DNA from: Thioalkalivibrio sp. K90mix
GTDB taxonomy: Bacteria > Pseudomonadota > Gammaproteobacteria > Ectothiorhodospirales > Ectothiorhodospiraceae
DNA: 64,000 nt
Assembly: GCF_000025545.1 (NCBI RefSeq)
Contig: NC_013889.1
Location: forward strand, 1,481,501 to 1,545,500
Direction of reading: 5' to 3'
In this document: positions 16,847 to 27,873 of the stretch, piece after piece
Layout of the letters: each line of letters opens with the position of its first letter
Position numbering within the stretch: the stretch's first letter is position 1
Translations under genes and position numbers: made by a program
Notes under the pieces: model-generated
The model's database searches: none
The model's input: the letters and a program-made list of their open reading frames with translations, nothing else
What the model was told of the DNA's origin: nothing

Positions 16847-17935
16847 ATGAACCGCCACCCGCGCCGCCAAAGACTCTCCCGCAAGCGGCTGTACGCCGCC
16901 GCCGTCCTGTTCGGCTTGCCGCTTCTCGCGTTCATCGCCTGGGTGACCTGGACGGAACAGCACCCGGAGCAGGAGCGCGAGCTGCGTGTGGAGGTCCAGG
17001 ACCGCCTGCACGAATGGTTTCCGGAGGTCATGGAACTGCCCGACGAGCTTCGCGGCTTTGTCCCGCGATCCACGGTATTCGATGACAGCGCCCCCCCCGA
17101 AGTCGTGATGCTGCACGGGCTCGACGAGCCCGGCGATATCTGGGACACGCTGGCGTCCGCCCTCGATACCGCAGGGATCAACGGCTGGGAGTTTCGCTAT
17201 CCGAACGACCAGGCGATTGATCACAGCGCCGATCTCCTGGCCGAGTACTGGGAAACGCTGGAGACCGACCAGCCCGTGATCCTGGTGGGGCACAGCATGG
17301 GTGGGCTGGTGATCCGGGACTTTGTCACCCGCTGGCGACACCCGGCGGGCGAAGACCCAGGGGTCGAAGGACCACCGATTGTCGGCGTGATCCTGGTCGC
17401 CACCCCCAACCAGGGCTCGGACTGGGCACGCCTGCGTGTCTGGCTTGAGGTGCGCGAATGGCTGGCCGACATACGTGAGCAGCGCTTTTCGCTGTTCGCT
17501 GGCCTGCGCGACGGCACGGGCGCGGCCAAGATCGATCTGCGGCCCGGCAGCGAGTTTCTGGCGGACCTGAATCAGCGCCCCTGGCCAGAGGACATTCCCG
17601 TGCGGATCATCGGCGGCGTGGTACCCGAGCCCACCCCGGCGATGGAAGCCAGCCTGCAGTCCCTGAGCGAGCAGCTCGGTATCGAGGATCTGCCCGAACG
17701 CATCGAAGACTGGTGGGAGGGCACCAGCGAAGGACTGGGAGACGGGGTCGTGCCGATCGATGCCCTGTCACTGGAGGGACACCCCGAACCCTTGATCCTG
17801 GAGGCCTCCCATCGAGGTCTTCTGGTTCCCGGTCCGCTGACGGAATACCCGCCCGCGATCGAACCGATTCTGCAGACCCTGTTCGACTGGCGGGGCGAGA
17901 GCCGGTCTGCCCCTCGCATCACCCCTCAGGATTAA
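16847..17935 (+). CDS. membrane-anchored alpha/beta-hydrolase (lipase-like)
   Basis: 362 residues. An N-terminal anchor (LYAAAVLFGLPLLAFIAWVT) places the catalytic domain in the periplasm. The fold shows MLHGLDEPGDIWDTL (oxyanion strand), the nucleophile elbow VGHSMGGLVIRDF, VATPNQGSDWARL, and a late Asp and His in GDGVVPIDALSLEGH and EASHRGLLV. The GHSMGG elbow and the NQGSDWA insertion resemble lipases of the triacylglycerol or LipA type. Substrate unknown. ATG 16847 chosen because the Arg-rich n-region and membrane helix follow at once. Confidence 0.85.
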   Translation: MNRHPRRQRLSRKRLYAAAVLFGLPLLAFIAWVTWTEQHPEQERELRVEVQDRLHEWFPEVMELPDELRGFVPRSTVFDDSAPPEVVMLHGLDEPGDIWDTLASALDTAGINGWEFRYPNDQAIDHSADLLAEYWETLETDQPVILVGHSMGGLVIRDFVTRWRHPAGEDPGVEGPPIVGVILVATPNQGSDWARLRVWLEVREWLADIREQRFSLFAGLRDGTGAAKIDLRPGSEFLADLNQRPWPEDIPVRIIGGVVPEPTPAMEASLQSLSEQLGIEDLPERIEDWWEGTSEGLGDGVVPIDALSLEGHPEPLILEASHRGLLVPGPLTEYPPAIEPILQTLFDWRGESRSAPRITPQD

Positions 17936-17954
17936 CACCTCTTCCGGGCAGGCG

Positions 17955-18692
17955 TCAGATGCCCAGCTCGCGCAGGACCTTGTCGATACGCGGCACCAGA
18001 TGCACATGTGGCGAGTCCTTGCGCACCAGCAGACGCATCGAGGTCACATCCAGCACGTTCGAGGAGGCGACCAGTCGATCCAGGGCATTCGCCTCGTCGG
18101 GGTAGGCCCGTTTCAGCTCCCGGATCGTGTGCTCCGTCACCTCGCTCATGTTGATCAGTACGTCTCCCTCGCCAGCCGCCAGGCGGCGCAGGTTCTCCGA
18201 CAGTGTGCCCTCGCGCTGCACGTCCAGGCCCTCCAGGTTGGCCTTGCCCCAGCCATTCCCGGCGTAGTCCAGCACGCGGTAGCCGGCAAAGTCCTCCAGG
18301 CGTTCCTTGGCCAGCAACACATCGCGCTCGGGGTGATCCTCACGCACGAAGGCCACCCATTCCGGCTCTGCCAGGGCGACCTCGCTCGCGATCAGATACT
18401 CCTCGCGCTCCGGCGTCATGGTGGTAATGATCGCGTCGGCCTTGCCCTCCTTCACCAGGCGCTGCGCCTCTTCCCATTCGTAAGGCTCGTGGCGCAGTGG
18501 CACCCACAAGTGGGCAAAGGCCTCCTGCATCAACTGCACGTAGTGACCGACAAAGCGCCCGTCGCGGTTGATGTACCCATACGGCGCCTCGTCTTGATCA
18601 CCCGCGATATGAAACGCCTCGCGCTCGTCCGCAACCGTCGGCACCGACAACATGCCCAAAACCGCAATACCCGCTAACAGCCGTCCCAACAT
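17955..18692 (-). CDS. periplasmic solute-binding protein (SBP_bac_3 family)
   Basis: 245 residues with a signal peptide (LLAGIAVLGMLSVPTVA-DE). The body has the amino-acid-binding-protein landmarks: APYGYINRDGRFVGHYVQLM, VKEGKADAIITTMTPEREEY, LEDFAGYRVLDYAGNGWG and LAAGEGDVLINMSEV. No ABC permease or ATPase genes adjoin it, so it may serve a distant transporter or act as a stand-alone sensor component. Convergent with the lipase gene, 19 bp apart. Confidence 0.82.
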   Translation of the reverse strand: MLGRLLAGIAVLGMLSVPTVADEREAFHIAGDQDEAPYGYINRDGRFVGHYVQLMQEAFAHLWVPLRHEPYEWEEAQRLVKEGKADAIITTMTPEREEYLIASEVALAEPEWVAFVREDHPERDVLLAKERLEDFAGYRVLDYAGNGWGKANLEGLDVQREGTLSENLRRLAAGEGDVLINMSEVTEHTIRELKRAYPDEANALDRLVASSNVLDVTSMRLLVRKDSPHVHLVPRIDKVLRELGI

Positions 18693-18756
18693 CGCTCACA
18701 TCCTCCACACCGCACCGCCCGGCCTCTGAATCAGCCGGAGGCCGGAATCCACTTAC

Positions 18757-20280
18757 TCAAGCCGCGGCGAGATTCACCAGCGGCACCAGGCCAAACCACA
18801 GGACATAGGCTAGCGATACCGCCATCAGCCCGTCGATACGTCCGCCGGGTGCCCCGCGCTGCCGCTCGCGCCACAGGAGCCACGTCAGCCACGCCGCATG
18901 CGGCACGACGAAATAGGCAATCCCTGCATAGGCCCCCTGAGCCCAACCGGTCAGGTGGAATGCCGCTCCGGCAACCGCCGCCAGAACGGTGAACACCAGC
19001 GCCACAACGAGGGCACCACCATTCCCCAGTCGCACCGCCAGGGTACGTTTGGCCACGGCGGCGTCCGCCTCACGATCGGGTATACCGGAAAGCGTAATCG
19101 ACGGGATGATGGCCAGGAACAGCGGCAGGCTCAGCCACCAGGGCAAGGGGTCCGTCCAGTCCCCCGCGAGAAACACATACCCGCACAGCAACACGCCCAG
19201 GCTGTGAGTCAGCGCGACATCCACCTCCCCCAGCCCGCGATAGCTGAGCTTCAGGGGCGGCGCCGTATACCCGATCGCGAGCACCGCCAGCACACCCGTC
19301 ACCCACAGCATGGGACCGGCATCGCCGGGCGCAACGGCGACCAGTGCGGCAAAAGCCGCCGCGAAGCCCCCCAGCGCCACCGCCGTACCGGCGTTGAGCT
19401 CGCGCAGGGACAGCCGCCCCTCCACCAGCACCCGCGACCCGCCGGTAAACGGGCTGTAGAAACGGTTCTGGCGATCGGAGCCGAAATCCACCCGTTCATT
19501 GACCAGGACCGTCGCCACCTCGAGCAGGAACAGGCACAGATAGCCCAGCCAGAAAGCCGGATTGCGCAGCACACCACCGTCCGGGGCCGCTGCCAGGGCC
19601 CCTGCGGTGTAGGCCACAAAGGTCATCGGGTAGAACTGCAGGCGCAGGGCCTGCAGCCAGCCCCCCAGCTTGAAGGCGGCCTGCTCGCGCAGGCTCTCGC
19701 GCCCGTGCTGCAGGCGCAGCCCTTCCTGTCGTGCACGCTCGAGCCACACCTCGCGCTGACGGGCGTCAGCCTCGCGCACCGAGCCCAGCATCAGCGAGCG
19801 CACCGGGCGGATGCCGCAAAAGCCCAGGGTAGCCCGCGCCATCGCGTTGATCCCCGGCTGGCGATACAGCAACCGATGGATCAGTACCGGGGTATCCATC
19901 GTGGTGATCAGCTGTGCGGATCGGCCCGGCAGCAGTCCCTCGTATCCGGTACCGCCCTCGCAACTGCGAAAGGCGAACTCGGGCGTCATCACCCGATCGA
20001 GGAAACCCTTGAGCAGCGCCGGCATGGTGCCCCACCAGGTGGGGAAGACGAATACGAGGTGATCGGCCCAGGCGACCAGTTCGCGCGCTGCGTCCAGGTC
20101 GTCTTCCAGCGCCTGCTCATTCGGCGAAGGCGTGTGAACGTGCGGATCGAACTCGAGATTTGCCAGCTCCAGGGAGCGGACTTCCGCCCCGGAGGACCGG
20201 GCGCCATCACGGTAGGCCGCGGCCAGCGCGCCGCACAGGCTGTCGGTACGCGGGTGGCCCAGGATCACGAGCACCTTCAT
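18757..20280 (-). CDS. fusion: flavodoxin-like NAD(P)H oxidoreductase + UbiA-type prenyltransferase
   Basis: 507 residues. Residues 1-195 are a flavodoxin-fold NAD(P)H-dependent reductase: MKVLVILGHPRTDSLCGAL, VFVFPTWWGTMPALLKGFLD and LITTMDTP. Residues 210-507 are a polytopic UbiA-family domain with both Asp-rich motifs: NERVDFGSDRQN and GIPDREADAAVAKRT, separated by several membrane helices. UbiA enzymes transfer isoprenoid chains to aromatic acceptors using Mg2+ bound by these Asp residues. Start ATG 20280 (MKVLVILGHP) is the family start; the ten upstream codons are not conserved-looking. A quinone-type substrate handled by both halves is an inference. Confidence 0.85.
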   Translation of the reverse strand: MKVLVILGHPRTDSLCGALAAAYRDGARSSGAEVRSLELANLEFDPHVHTPSPNEQALEDDLDAARELVAWADHLVFVFPTWWGTMPALLKGFLDRVMTPEFAFRSCEGGTGYEGLLPGRSAQLITTMDTPVLIHRLLYRQPGINAMARATLGFCGIRPVRSLMLGSVREADARQREVWLERARQEGLRLQHGRESLREQAAFKLGGWLQALRLQFYPMTFVAYTAGALAAAPDGGVLRNPAFWLGYLCLFLLEVATVLVNERVDFGSDRQNRFYSPFTGGSRVLVEGRLSLRELNAGTAVALGGFAAAFAALVAVAPGDAGPMLWVTGVLAVLAIGYTAPPLKLSYRGLGEVDVALTHSLGVLLCGYVFLAGDWTDPLPWWLSLPLFLAIIPSITLSGIPDREADAAVAKRTLAVRLGNGGALVVALVFTVLAAVAGAAFHLTGWAQGAYAGIAYFVVPHAAWLTWLLWRERQRGAPGGRIDGLMAVSLAYVLWFGLVPLVNLAAA

Positions 20281-20394
20281 GCGCAGTAGCTCCCGGAAAG
20301 CGCCTCGCAACCACTACCACCCGGGACGGGGCACGTGGTGCATACCGGGTTGCCTCCCTGCATACTCGAATTCCTCCGAACCCCGTCTCTGACC

Positions 20395-20856
20395 ATGCCC
20401 ACGATCGAGCACCAGGCCCACATCCGCGCGGACCGACCCGATGTATTCGCCCTGATCACGCGGGTCGAGGAGTTCGTCCATTACAGCGAGGCCATCGAAA
20501 CCATAGCGCGCGTCGGGGAGGGCCGCTACCGATGGGTCGTCCGCATCGCTGGCATCCCTCTGAATTTCGATGTCGAGATCACAGAATCGGAACCACCGGA
20601 GCGCTTTTCCTGGCAATCGCTGACCGGCGTGCAGAATCGCGGCACCTATTACCTGACACCCGCGAGAGACGGGACGACGATTCACTTGCGTCTGGAGTAC
20701 GAGCTGGACAATCCGCTGCTCGAAGAGACGGTCCGCCAGGCGGCCAAACCGCTGATCCAGACCCTGAGCCGGGAAATCATCGACAACGTGGAGGCGAAGC
20801 TGCAGAAGTCACCGCGAAAAACCGCAGACCGGCAGCGTCCACGCCCGGATCATTAG
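20395..20856 (+). CDS. SRPBCC/coenzyme Q-binding-like protein
   Basis: 153 residues with the START/SRPBCC pattern: HIRADRPDVFALITRVEEFV at the N-terminus, FDVEITESEPPERFSWQS in the middle and a long C-terminal helix (LLEETVRQAAKPLIQTLSRE). Such proteins bind hydrophobic ligands or act as cyclase or dehydrase-like carriers. Divergent from the flavodoxin-UbiA fusion (115 bp apart), suggesting but not proving a link to lipid-soluble quinones. The last four bases overlap the convergent phosphatase gene. Confidence 0.75.
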   Translation: MPTIEHQAHIRADRPDVFALITRVEEFVHYSEAIETIARVGEGRYRWVVRIAGIPLNFDVEITESEPPERFSWQSLTGVQNRGTYYLTPARDGTTIHLRLEYELDNPLLEETVRQAAKPLIQTLSREIIDNVEAKLQKSPRKTADRQRPRPDH

Positions 20857-21404
20857 ACCCCGGTAGCGGACAGGCTCAACAAATAGCGCTGCTGGTCCGG
20901 GCTCTCGATCGCGCCGGGGCGCGCCCCGCGCACGGTTGCGATGGCCTCCTCGGGAGCGAGGCCCTGCTCAATCAGCGTCAAGGCCGCAATCGTCCCCGCG
21001 CGGCCAAACCCGCCACCGCAGTGAAAAATCACCCCCTCACCCGCATCCAGCCGCCGGTGCACCTCGGGGCCGACCTCGCCCCATCGCAACTCCCATGGGC
21101 GATCCGGGGCCGCCATGTCACCGATCGGCAGGTGCAGCCACGCCATCCCCGCCGCATCCACGGCCTCGCCAAGCTCGGGTACCCCCAGCGCGTCCAGTTC
21201 ATGCCCCTGGTTCAGCGTGACCACGGCGGTCGCTCCCCAGTCCCGGATCGCTGCCAGATCCGCCTCCAGGTCCCGCTGGCCACCGGGCGCACCCGGCTCG
21301 CACTTGCCGGGGCAAAGCGTCATCCCGATCGTTCCGCCCCCGGGCAGGCGAACCGTGCCGATCTCCAGGGAGTGGACGGGATTGTTACTAGTCTGAGTCA
21401 TCAA
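20853..21404 (-). CDS. dual-specificity/tyrosine phosphatase-like protein
   Basis: 183 residues. The catalytic loop HCGGGFGRAGT matches HCxxGxxRxG of cysteine-dependent phosphatases, with the Cys nucleophile and Arg present. A plausible general-acid loop (LPIGDMAAPD) lies about 35 residues before it, as in CDKN3/DSP enzymes. No signal peptide, so cytoplasmic. The N-terminal part has GGTIGMTLCPGK, typical of the cyclin-dependent-kinase-inhibitor-3-like bacterial family. Substrate unknown. Confidence 0.87.
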   Translation of the reverse strand: MMTQTSNNPVHSLEIGTVRLPGGGTIGMTLCPGKCEPGAPGGQRDLEADLAAIRDWGATAVVTLNQGHELDALGVPELGEAVDAAGMAWLHLPIGDMAAPDRPWELRWGEVGPEVHRRLDAGEGVIFHCGGGFGRAGTIAALTLIEQGLAPEEAIATVRGARPGAIESPDQQRYLLSLSATGV

Positions 21405-21503
21405 GCCTCTCTCAATCGTCCGGCGCCAGGGCCCGTCGTTCCGTTCGCTTGCCCTCGAAGGCCTCGTCTGCGAACCAACGCCGCATCCCCCAATCCTACC
21501 GGT

Positions 21504-21647
21504 ATGGACACCCCGTTACTTATCCTTGGCCTCCTGCTGGTCGCCAGCCTGGCCGCATTCTTTACCGGCGTACTGCCCTATCCCATCGGATGGATCATCC
21601 TGACCATCGCCTTCATCGCACGCTTGCTCTTTCTGGTCGGCCGATAA
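21504..21647 (+). CDS. 47-residue hydrophobic membrane protein
   Basis: MDTPLLILGLLLVASLAAFF opens the protein, then VLPYPIGWIILTIAFIARL. Two membrane helices are separated by a Gly-Pro turn. The stop TAA is at 21645-21647 and a phosphoribosyltransferase gene starts 35 bp later on the same strand. Unrecognised family. Codon usage and helix pattern support a real gene; ribosome-binding site weak. Confidence 0.5.
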   Translation: MDTPLLILGLLLVASLAAFFTGVLPYPIGWIILTIAFIARLLFLVGR

Positions 21648-21682
21648 CATCCTTGCTGAAGCCGCGATGGAGAGCGCCCGCG

Positions 21683-22303
21683 ATGTCTGAAGCCCGCAAG
21701 ATGCCGGTAGAACTGATCAGTGTGGACGCGGTGGTCGACGCCTCGGACACCCTCGCCCGCCAGGTCCTGGACAGCGGCTTCCGGCCGGACTCGATCGTCG
21801 CCATTGCCCGTGGCGGCTTCATGCCAGCGCGATTTCTGTGCGACTTCCTGCAGGTCCACAAACTGCTGAGCCTCAAGGTGGAGCACTACACTTCCGGCGC
21901 CCGCAAGAAGCAGGCTGCGGCCGTGACGGTGCCGCTAAGTGGCGAGGTCCGCGGTGAACGCGTCCTGCTAGTGGACGACGTCAACGACAGCGGCGATACC
22001 CTGACCGCGGCACGCCCCTACCTGGAGACCTTCAAGCCCGAGGCGGTGCGTACCGCCGTCCTGCACGAAAAGACCACGACCACCTGTCCGGCCGACTTCC
22101 GCAGCCACACCGTCCGCGAGTGGCGCTGGCTGCTCTATCCCTGGGCGGTCGTCGAGGACGTCGGCCAGTTCATCCAGCAGATGGACCCACCGCCCAGCCA
22201 CCGTGTAGAGCTGATCGAACGCCTGCGCCTGAATTACAGCCTGGAACTGCACCCCGCCGAACTCGACCGCGTGATCCGCTACCACAATCTCGAGATCCGC
22301 TAG
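21683..22303 (+). CDS. phosphoribosyltransferase (hypoxanthine/xanthine type)
   Basis: 206 residues with the PRPP-binding loop VLLVDDVNDSGDTLTAARPY and the family strand PDSIVAIARGGFMPARFLCD. The basic segment KVEHYTSGARKK corresponds to the flexible loop. The C-terminal extension (EWRWLLYPWAVVEDV) is typical of archaeal-like Gpt/HPT subfamily members that salvage purine bases. Start at ATG 21683, MSEARKMPVEL. Followed 120 bp later by a second, distantly related phosphoribosyltransferase. Confidence 0.88.
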   Translation: MSEARKMPVELISVDAVVDASDTLARQVLDSGFRPDSIVAIARGGFMPARFLCDFLQVHKLLSLKVEHYTSGARKKQAAAVTVPLSGEVRGERVLLVDDVNDSGDTLTAARPYLETFKPEAVRTAVLHEKTTTTCPADFRSHTVREWRWLLYPWAVVEDVGQFIQQMDPPPSHRVELIERLRLNYSLELHPAELDRVIRYHNLEIR

Positions 22304-22422
22304 GCCGAACAGCGCAAGAGGGGCCGCGCCGAGGTCTCCTATTTTGCTCAGACCTCCCCGTATTCCTGCCCTCTCGGGCCTACACTTCAGGTCAGTTCAA
22401 TTGCGTACTGATCGGAGGGCCC

Positions 22423-23076
22423 ATGCGTTTTCGGGACCGTACCGACGCCGGCCGGCGGCTCGCGCAGGCGCTGGACCGCTTCCGTGGCCAGCCCGGCGTG
22501 GTGTATGCCCTGCCGCGCGGCGGTGTCCCGCTTGGGGCCGAGGTCGCGCGTCACCTGGACATGCCGCTGGATCTGCTGATCCTGCGCAAGATCGGCCACC
22601 CGTTCCACCCCGAATACGCGATCTGCGCGGTTCCGGAACAGGGCGAGCGCGTCTGCAACCGCCGCGAGGAGGAACGCATCGACCCCGAATGGCTGGAACA
22701 CGCCGAAGCCCGCGCACGTGCCGAGGCCCGGCGACGGCGCGAACTGTACTGCACCACGCCCGCCCCGGACGTCGCCGGCAAACTGGCGATCATCGTCGAT
22801 GATGGCATTGCCACCGGCCTGACCATGCGCGCAGCCATCCGCGACGCCCGGCTACGCCGCCCCAGCCAGATCGTCGTGGCAATCCCCGTGGCCCCGGCCG
22901 ATACGGCGGAGCTGCTCGAGGCCGAGGTCGACCACGTGGTGACCCTGGACCGCCCGGTGTACTACCGGGGCTCGGTCGGCTCCTACTACGAATCCTTCGA
23001 ACAGACCTCGGACGACGAGGTGATCGACCTCCTCGCCACCGCCCACCGCACCCGCAAACCCGATGTCTCGCGCTGA
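22423..23076 (+). CDS. phosphoribosyltransferase-domain protein
   Basis: 217 residues, ATG 22423 after CGGAGGG. The PRTase signature is LAIIVDDGIATGLTMRAA; the N-terminus has VVYALPRGGVPLGAEVARHL and LRKIGHPFHPEYAICAV. This subfamily, predicted phosphoribosyltransferase of unknown substrate, is commonly linked or fused to a dienelactone-hydrolase-like domain. Here the hydrolase gene overlaps its end by 14 bp, consistent with that association as two polypeptides. Confidence 0.88.
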   Translation: MRFRDRTDAGRRLAQALDRFRGQPGVVYALPRGGVPLGAEVARHLDMPLDLLILRKIGHPFHPEYAICAVPEQGERVCNRREEERIDPEWLEHAEARARAEARRRRELYCTTPAPDVAGKLAIIVDDGIATGLTMRAAIRDARLRRPSQIVVAIPVAPADTAELLEAEVDHVVTLDRPVYYRGSVGSYYESFEQTSDDEVIDLLATAHRTRKPDVSR

Positions 23077-23710
23077 GCAACAGGATGTAACCCTCGCCCT
23101 GGACGGGCATCCCCATCAGGGGATCCTCGGCCTGCCCGAGGCGCCCGCCGGGCTGGTCGTGTTCGCGCATGGAAGCGGCAGCAGCCGCCTCAGCCGGCGC
23201 AACCATCAGGTGGCCCACGTGCTGCAGGCAGCCAATCTTGCCACGCTGATGTTCGACCTCCTGACCGAGATCGAGGATCGCACCTACGAGAACCGGTTCG
23301 ACATCCCGCTACTGGCCCGACGGCTCGTACAGGCCTGCGAATGGGCCGCTTCGCAACCCCGACTCGCAGGGCTCCCGATGGGCCTGTTTGGCGCCAGCAC
23401 CGGGGCGGCGGCCGCATTACAAGCGGCAGGGGCGGCCCCCGATACCATCCGCGCCGTCGTCTCCCGCGGCGGGCGACCGGATCTGGCGGGCGAGGCCCTG
23501 CCGCGGGTGGCGTCGCCCACCCTGCTGATTGTCGGGGGCGACGACACCATGGTGATCGAGCTCAACCGTCAGGCGCAGGCCCGTATGCAGGCCACCTGCA
23601 GACTCGCGATCATCCCGGGCACCACTCACCTGTTCGAGGAACCGGGCACCCTGGAGCAGGCGGCCGATCTGGCAACGGACTGGTTTACCCGCTGGCTCCG
23701 TCCCGACTAG
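23063..23710 (+). CDS. dienelactone-hydrolase-like alpha/beta-hydrolase
   Basis: 215 residues. Landmarks: VVFAHGSGSSRLSRRNHQVA (oxyanion region), nucleophile elbow LFGASTGAAAAL, acid LIVGGDDTMVI and the final His in IPGTTHLFEEPGTL. The start overlaps the upstream phosphoribosyltransferase gene by 14 bp, indicating translational coupling. The pair is often a single fused protein in other bacteria, suggesting they act on related substrates. The 3' end overlaps a convergent SRPBCC gene by 26 bp. Confidence 0.85.
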   Translation: MSRAEQQDVTLALDGHPHQGILGLPEAPAGLVVFAHGSGSSRLSRRNHQVAHVLQAANLATLMFDLLTEIEDRTYENRFDIPLLARRLVQACEWAASQPRLAGLPMGLFGASTGAAAALQAAGAAPDTIRAVVSRGGRPDLAGEALPRVASPTLLIVGGDDTMVIELNRQAQARMQATCRLAIIPGTTHLFEEPGTLEQAADLATDWFTRWLRPD

Positions 23711-24116
23711 GAAGGGCCGGGTTTTCTTCCAGGAGACTTTTCAGTTGGTCCAGGTCCTTCTCTACCGCGGACCGGTCCGCAACAAACTGTTCGTCGGACA
23801 TCCCCGGCTGCCGGAAAAGGCTGAACACCAGCTCGCTGCCCTCGCCGTTCGGCAGGACGCGCATGGGGTTGTGAACAATCACGCCCGAGGGAAGCTCGAC
23901 ATCGTGATCCATCACACCGAAATCGTTGGGCGGTGCAAACCGCACCGTCACCCTCCCAGCGGGTCCTTCCACGACCCACGCATCCCCCTGCTGCCGAACG
24001 TCCGAGCGGGCGAGCCCTTCGGCCCATAACGGGAGGTTTCTCGGATCGGCGGCAAAGGCATAGACATCCGCGGGAGTGCGCGCGATGGATACGGTCAGGT
24101 GCAGTACCTCGGCCAT
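23685..24116 (-). CDS. SRPBCC-family protein
   Basis: 143 residues from ATG 24116 (MAEVLHLTVSIARTPADVYA). The pattern FAADPRNLPLWAEGL and GRVTVRFAPPNDFGVMDHDV is that of polyketide-cyclase/SRPBCC domains. The last gene of a probable minus-strand run beginning with the membrane pyrophosphatase at 27421. Binding partner or ligand unknown. An upstream ATG at 24137 would add seven residues. Confidence 0.75.
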   Translation of the reverse strand: MAEVLHLTVSIARTPADVYAFAADPRNLPLWAEGLARSDVRQQGDAWVVEGPAGRVTVRFAPPNDFGVMDHDVELPSGVIVHNPMRVLPNGEGSELVFSLFRQPGMSDEQFVADRSAVEKDLDQLKSLLEENPALPSRDGASG

Positions 24117-24138
24117 CCTGGGCCCGCGGGCGTCCATT

Positions 24139-24618
24139 TCACCGGCCCTCAAAGGCTCGAACCAGGGCCGCGATGTCGAACTTCTTCATCTTCAGGAACG
24201 CCTGCGTGATCCGCGCCAGCGCCACCGGATCACCAGACTGCATCATCTCGTCCATCACTGTGGGGACGATCTGCCAGGACAGGCCGAACTTGTCCTTCAG
24301 CCAGCCGCATTCCACCTCCTGCCCGCCATCGGCCGTCAGCTTGTCCCAGTAGTAGTCGATCTCCTGCTGCGTGTCGCACTTGACCATGAACGAGATCGAT
24401 TCGTTGAACGGGACCAGCGGGCCCGCGCTGATCGCCTGGAACTCCTGCCCCAGTACGAAGAAGGTGACGACCTCCACCGAGCCAGACGGGGTCCCCTCCA
24501 GGGTGACCGAGCTCTCGACCCACGAGTTCTCGAAGACCGAGGCGTAGAACTCGGCCGCCTCTCTGGCCTGGTGGTCGAACCACAGGTGCGGAACGAGTTT
24601 CTGCCGAATGGTTGCCAT
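24139..24618 (-). CDS. PhnB-like VOC-superfamily protein
   Basis: 159 residues from ATG 24618 (MATIRQKLVPHLWFDHQARE). The features FYASVFENSWVESSVTLEG, FQAISAGPLVPFNESISFM and CGWLKDKFGLSWQIVPTVM place it in the PhnB/3-demethylubiquinone-methyltransferase-like group of the glyoxalase fold. Metal-binding residues are partly preserved; enzymatic role uncertain. Neighbour of another VOC gene on the same strand, 40 bp away. Confidence 0.88.
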   Translation of the reverse strand: MATIRQKLVPHLWFDHQAREAAEFYASVFENSWVESSVTLEGTPSGSVEVVTFFVLGQEFQAISAGPLVPFNESISFMVKCDTQQEIDYYWDKLTADGGQEVECGWLKDKFGLSWQIVPTVMDEMMQSGDPVALARITQAFLKMKKFDIAALVRAFEGR

Positions 24619-24658
24619 CACGTATCTCCCGCAAGGCCCGGGCCCTACTACTCTGACC

Positions 24659-25036
24659 TTACTCCCACGTGTTGGCTCCCTGCTCGAAGCCGCCCCGATA
24701 GGGGCTACCCACACAAAAACGATGCCCACTGGGTGCCTGCATCACCACCCAGGCCTCGTGCCGGGACACAACAGTCGCGCCCAGACTCTGCAAACGCGCG
24801 ACTTCGGCCTCGATCGAGTCGGAATCGATATCCAGGTGCACGCGCGGATCGTGATCCACGCGCTGGATGATGACCTGCACCTCCCCGGGCGGCGTGACGA
24901 GCTGGATGAAGCCACTGGCCGCATCGAAGTCCTCGGGCATCGGGAAGCCCAGTGCACTGGCCCAAAAACGCGCCTGGGCGGCCAGATCCTGCGTCCGGCA
25001 GTCAATCACGAGGTTTCCGAGTCGGCTCTTGTGCAT
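24659..25036 (-). CDS. glyoxalase/bleomycin-resistance-type VOC protein
   Basis: 125 residues, ATG 25036 (MHKSRLGNLVIDCRTQDLAA). Contains FWASALGFPM, DASGFIQLVTPP-like strand (AASGFIQLVTPPGEVQV), HLDIDSDSIEAEVARLQSLG and MQAPSGHRFCVG, the usual VOC order. Single-domain VOC proteins act as dimers; substrate cannot be deduced. The open frame upstream of this start is not conserved-looking. Confidence 0.86.
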   Translation of the reverse strand: MHKSRLGNLVIDCRTQDLAAQARFWASALGFPMPEDFDAASGFIQLVTPPGEVQVIIQRVDHDPRVHLDIDSDSIEAEVARLQSLGATVVSRHEAWVVMQAPSGHRFCVGSPYRGGFEQGANTWE

Positions 25037-25125
25037 GGTGTCAGGGGGCAACACGCCGCGCGCTCGCCCCAAGGTCCACCCCGCGGTTCGGGAGAACACG
25101 CCGATGTGCGTGTTCTCCCCCTCCG

Positions 25126-25335
25126 CTAGCGCGGCTTGCAGGCCAGGCCGAACTCGAAGGTATGGATTTTGAAGCCCTCGGGAAACGCGGCCTTGAGCCG
25201 CCGCTCGAACTCGGCGTAGATCTCGGCCTTGTGCTGCTGAACGTCCCAGTCGCGGCTGTCGCAATCAACGCCCTCGACGTCGAGTTCCATGTTGAACTCC
25301 AGATCCGGGGCCATTTGCACGCGGATTGTCGGCAT
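25126..25335 (-). CDS. 69-residue protein of unknown function
   Basis: MPTIRVQMAPDLEFNMELDV at the start, then an acidic helical section and the end FGLACKPR. No recognised domain. It begins 28 bp after the membrane pyrophosphatase stop, on the same strand and with GGAGAACCGAC before the ATG, so it is probably the second gene of that transcript. Confidence 0.65.
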   Translation of the reverse strand: MPTIRVQMAPDLEFNMELDVEGVDCDSRDWDVQQHKAEIYAEFERRLKAAFPEGFKIHTFEFGLACKPR

Positions 25336-25363
25336 GTCGGTTCTCCTTCCGGTTCGTGACGCC

Positions 25364-27421
<2,058 letters not shown>

Positions 27422-27873
27422 GGACTCCCCCTTCGATACGTCGTGACACAAAACATCCGGAACGTCGGGCACCCGCGGCGGCCGACAGGCAGGCTGTCGA
27501 CACGACACGGCCGCCCGGCGCGAATCCGGGCATCCGGTTTGTGCTGGCGCCGCGCATCCGCGCGACGGTCAAGGCGCGCGGCCTCCGCTGGCGCGGGGCG
27601 TACAGCCTCGACAAACGTATCGGGGGATGATGGGTCTGGCCGCAAATGGGCTCGAAGGAAGGACCGCAAAAACCCCTTACAATGCTAGGGAACTTACGTG
27701 GTGACTTGCAGGGCGTCAAGCGCGGTGGATGCAAACCGCGCGCGAAAGGCGCCTTAAAGAGCATCGACCGGGGCATACCGCCAGGTGAACTTCATCGGCC
27801 GCAGGAGAACGAACAAGTGAAAATCCAGTAAGATCGTTGACTTACAAAACAAACCGATCAACCAGGCGGTTCG
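27422..27873. other. 452-bp intergenic region without a recognisable gene
   Basis: Between the divergent hppA and HIT genes. It holds the two promoter regions; a short inverted repeat, GTAAG-N8-CTTAC, lies 27829-27846 close to the HIT start. I see no RNA gene, repeat or conserved frame here. An open frame around 27540-27630 ([17 protein letters not shown]) has coding-like composition but no start or family support. Confidence 0.5.
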
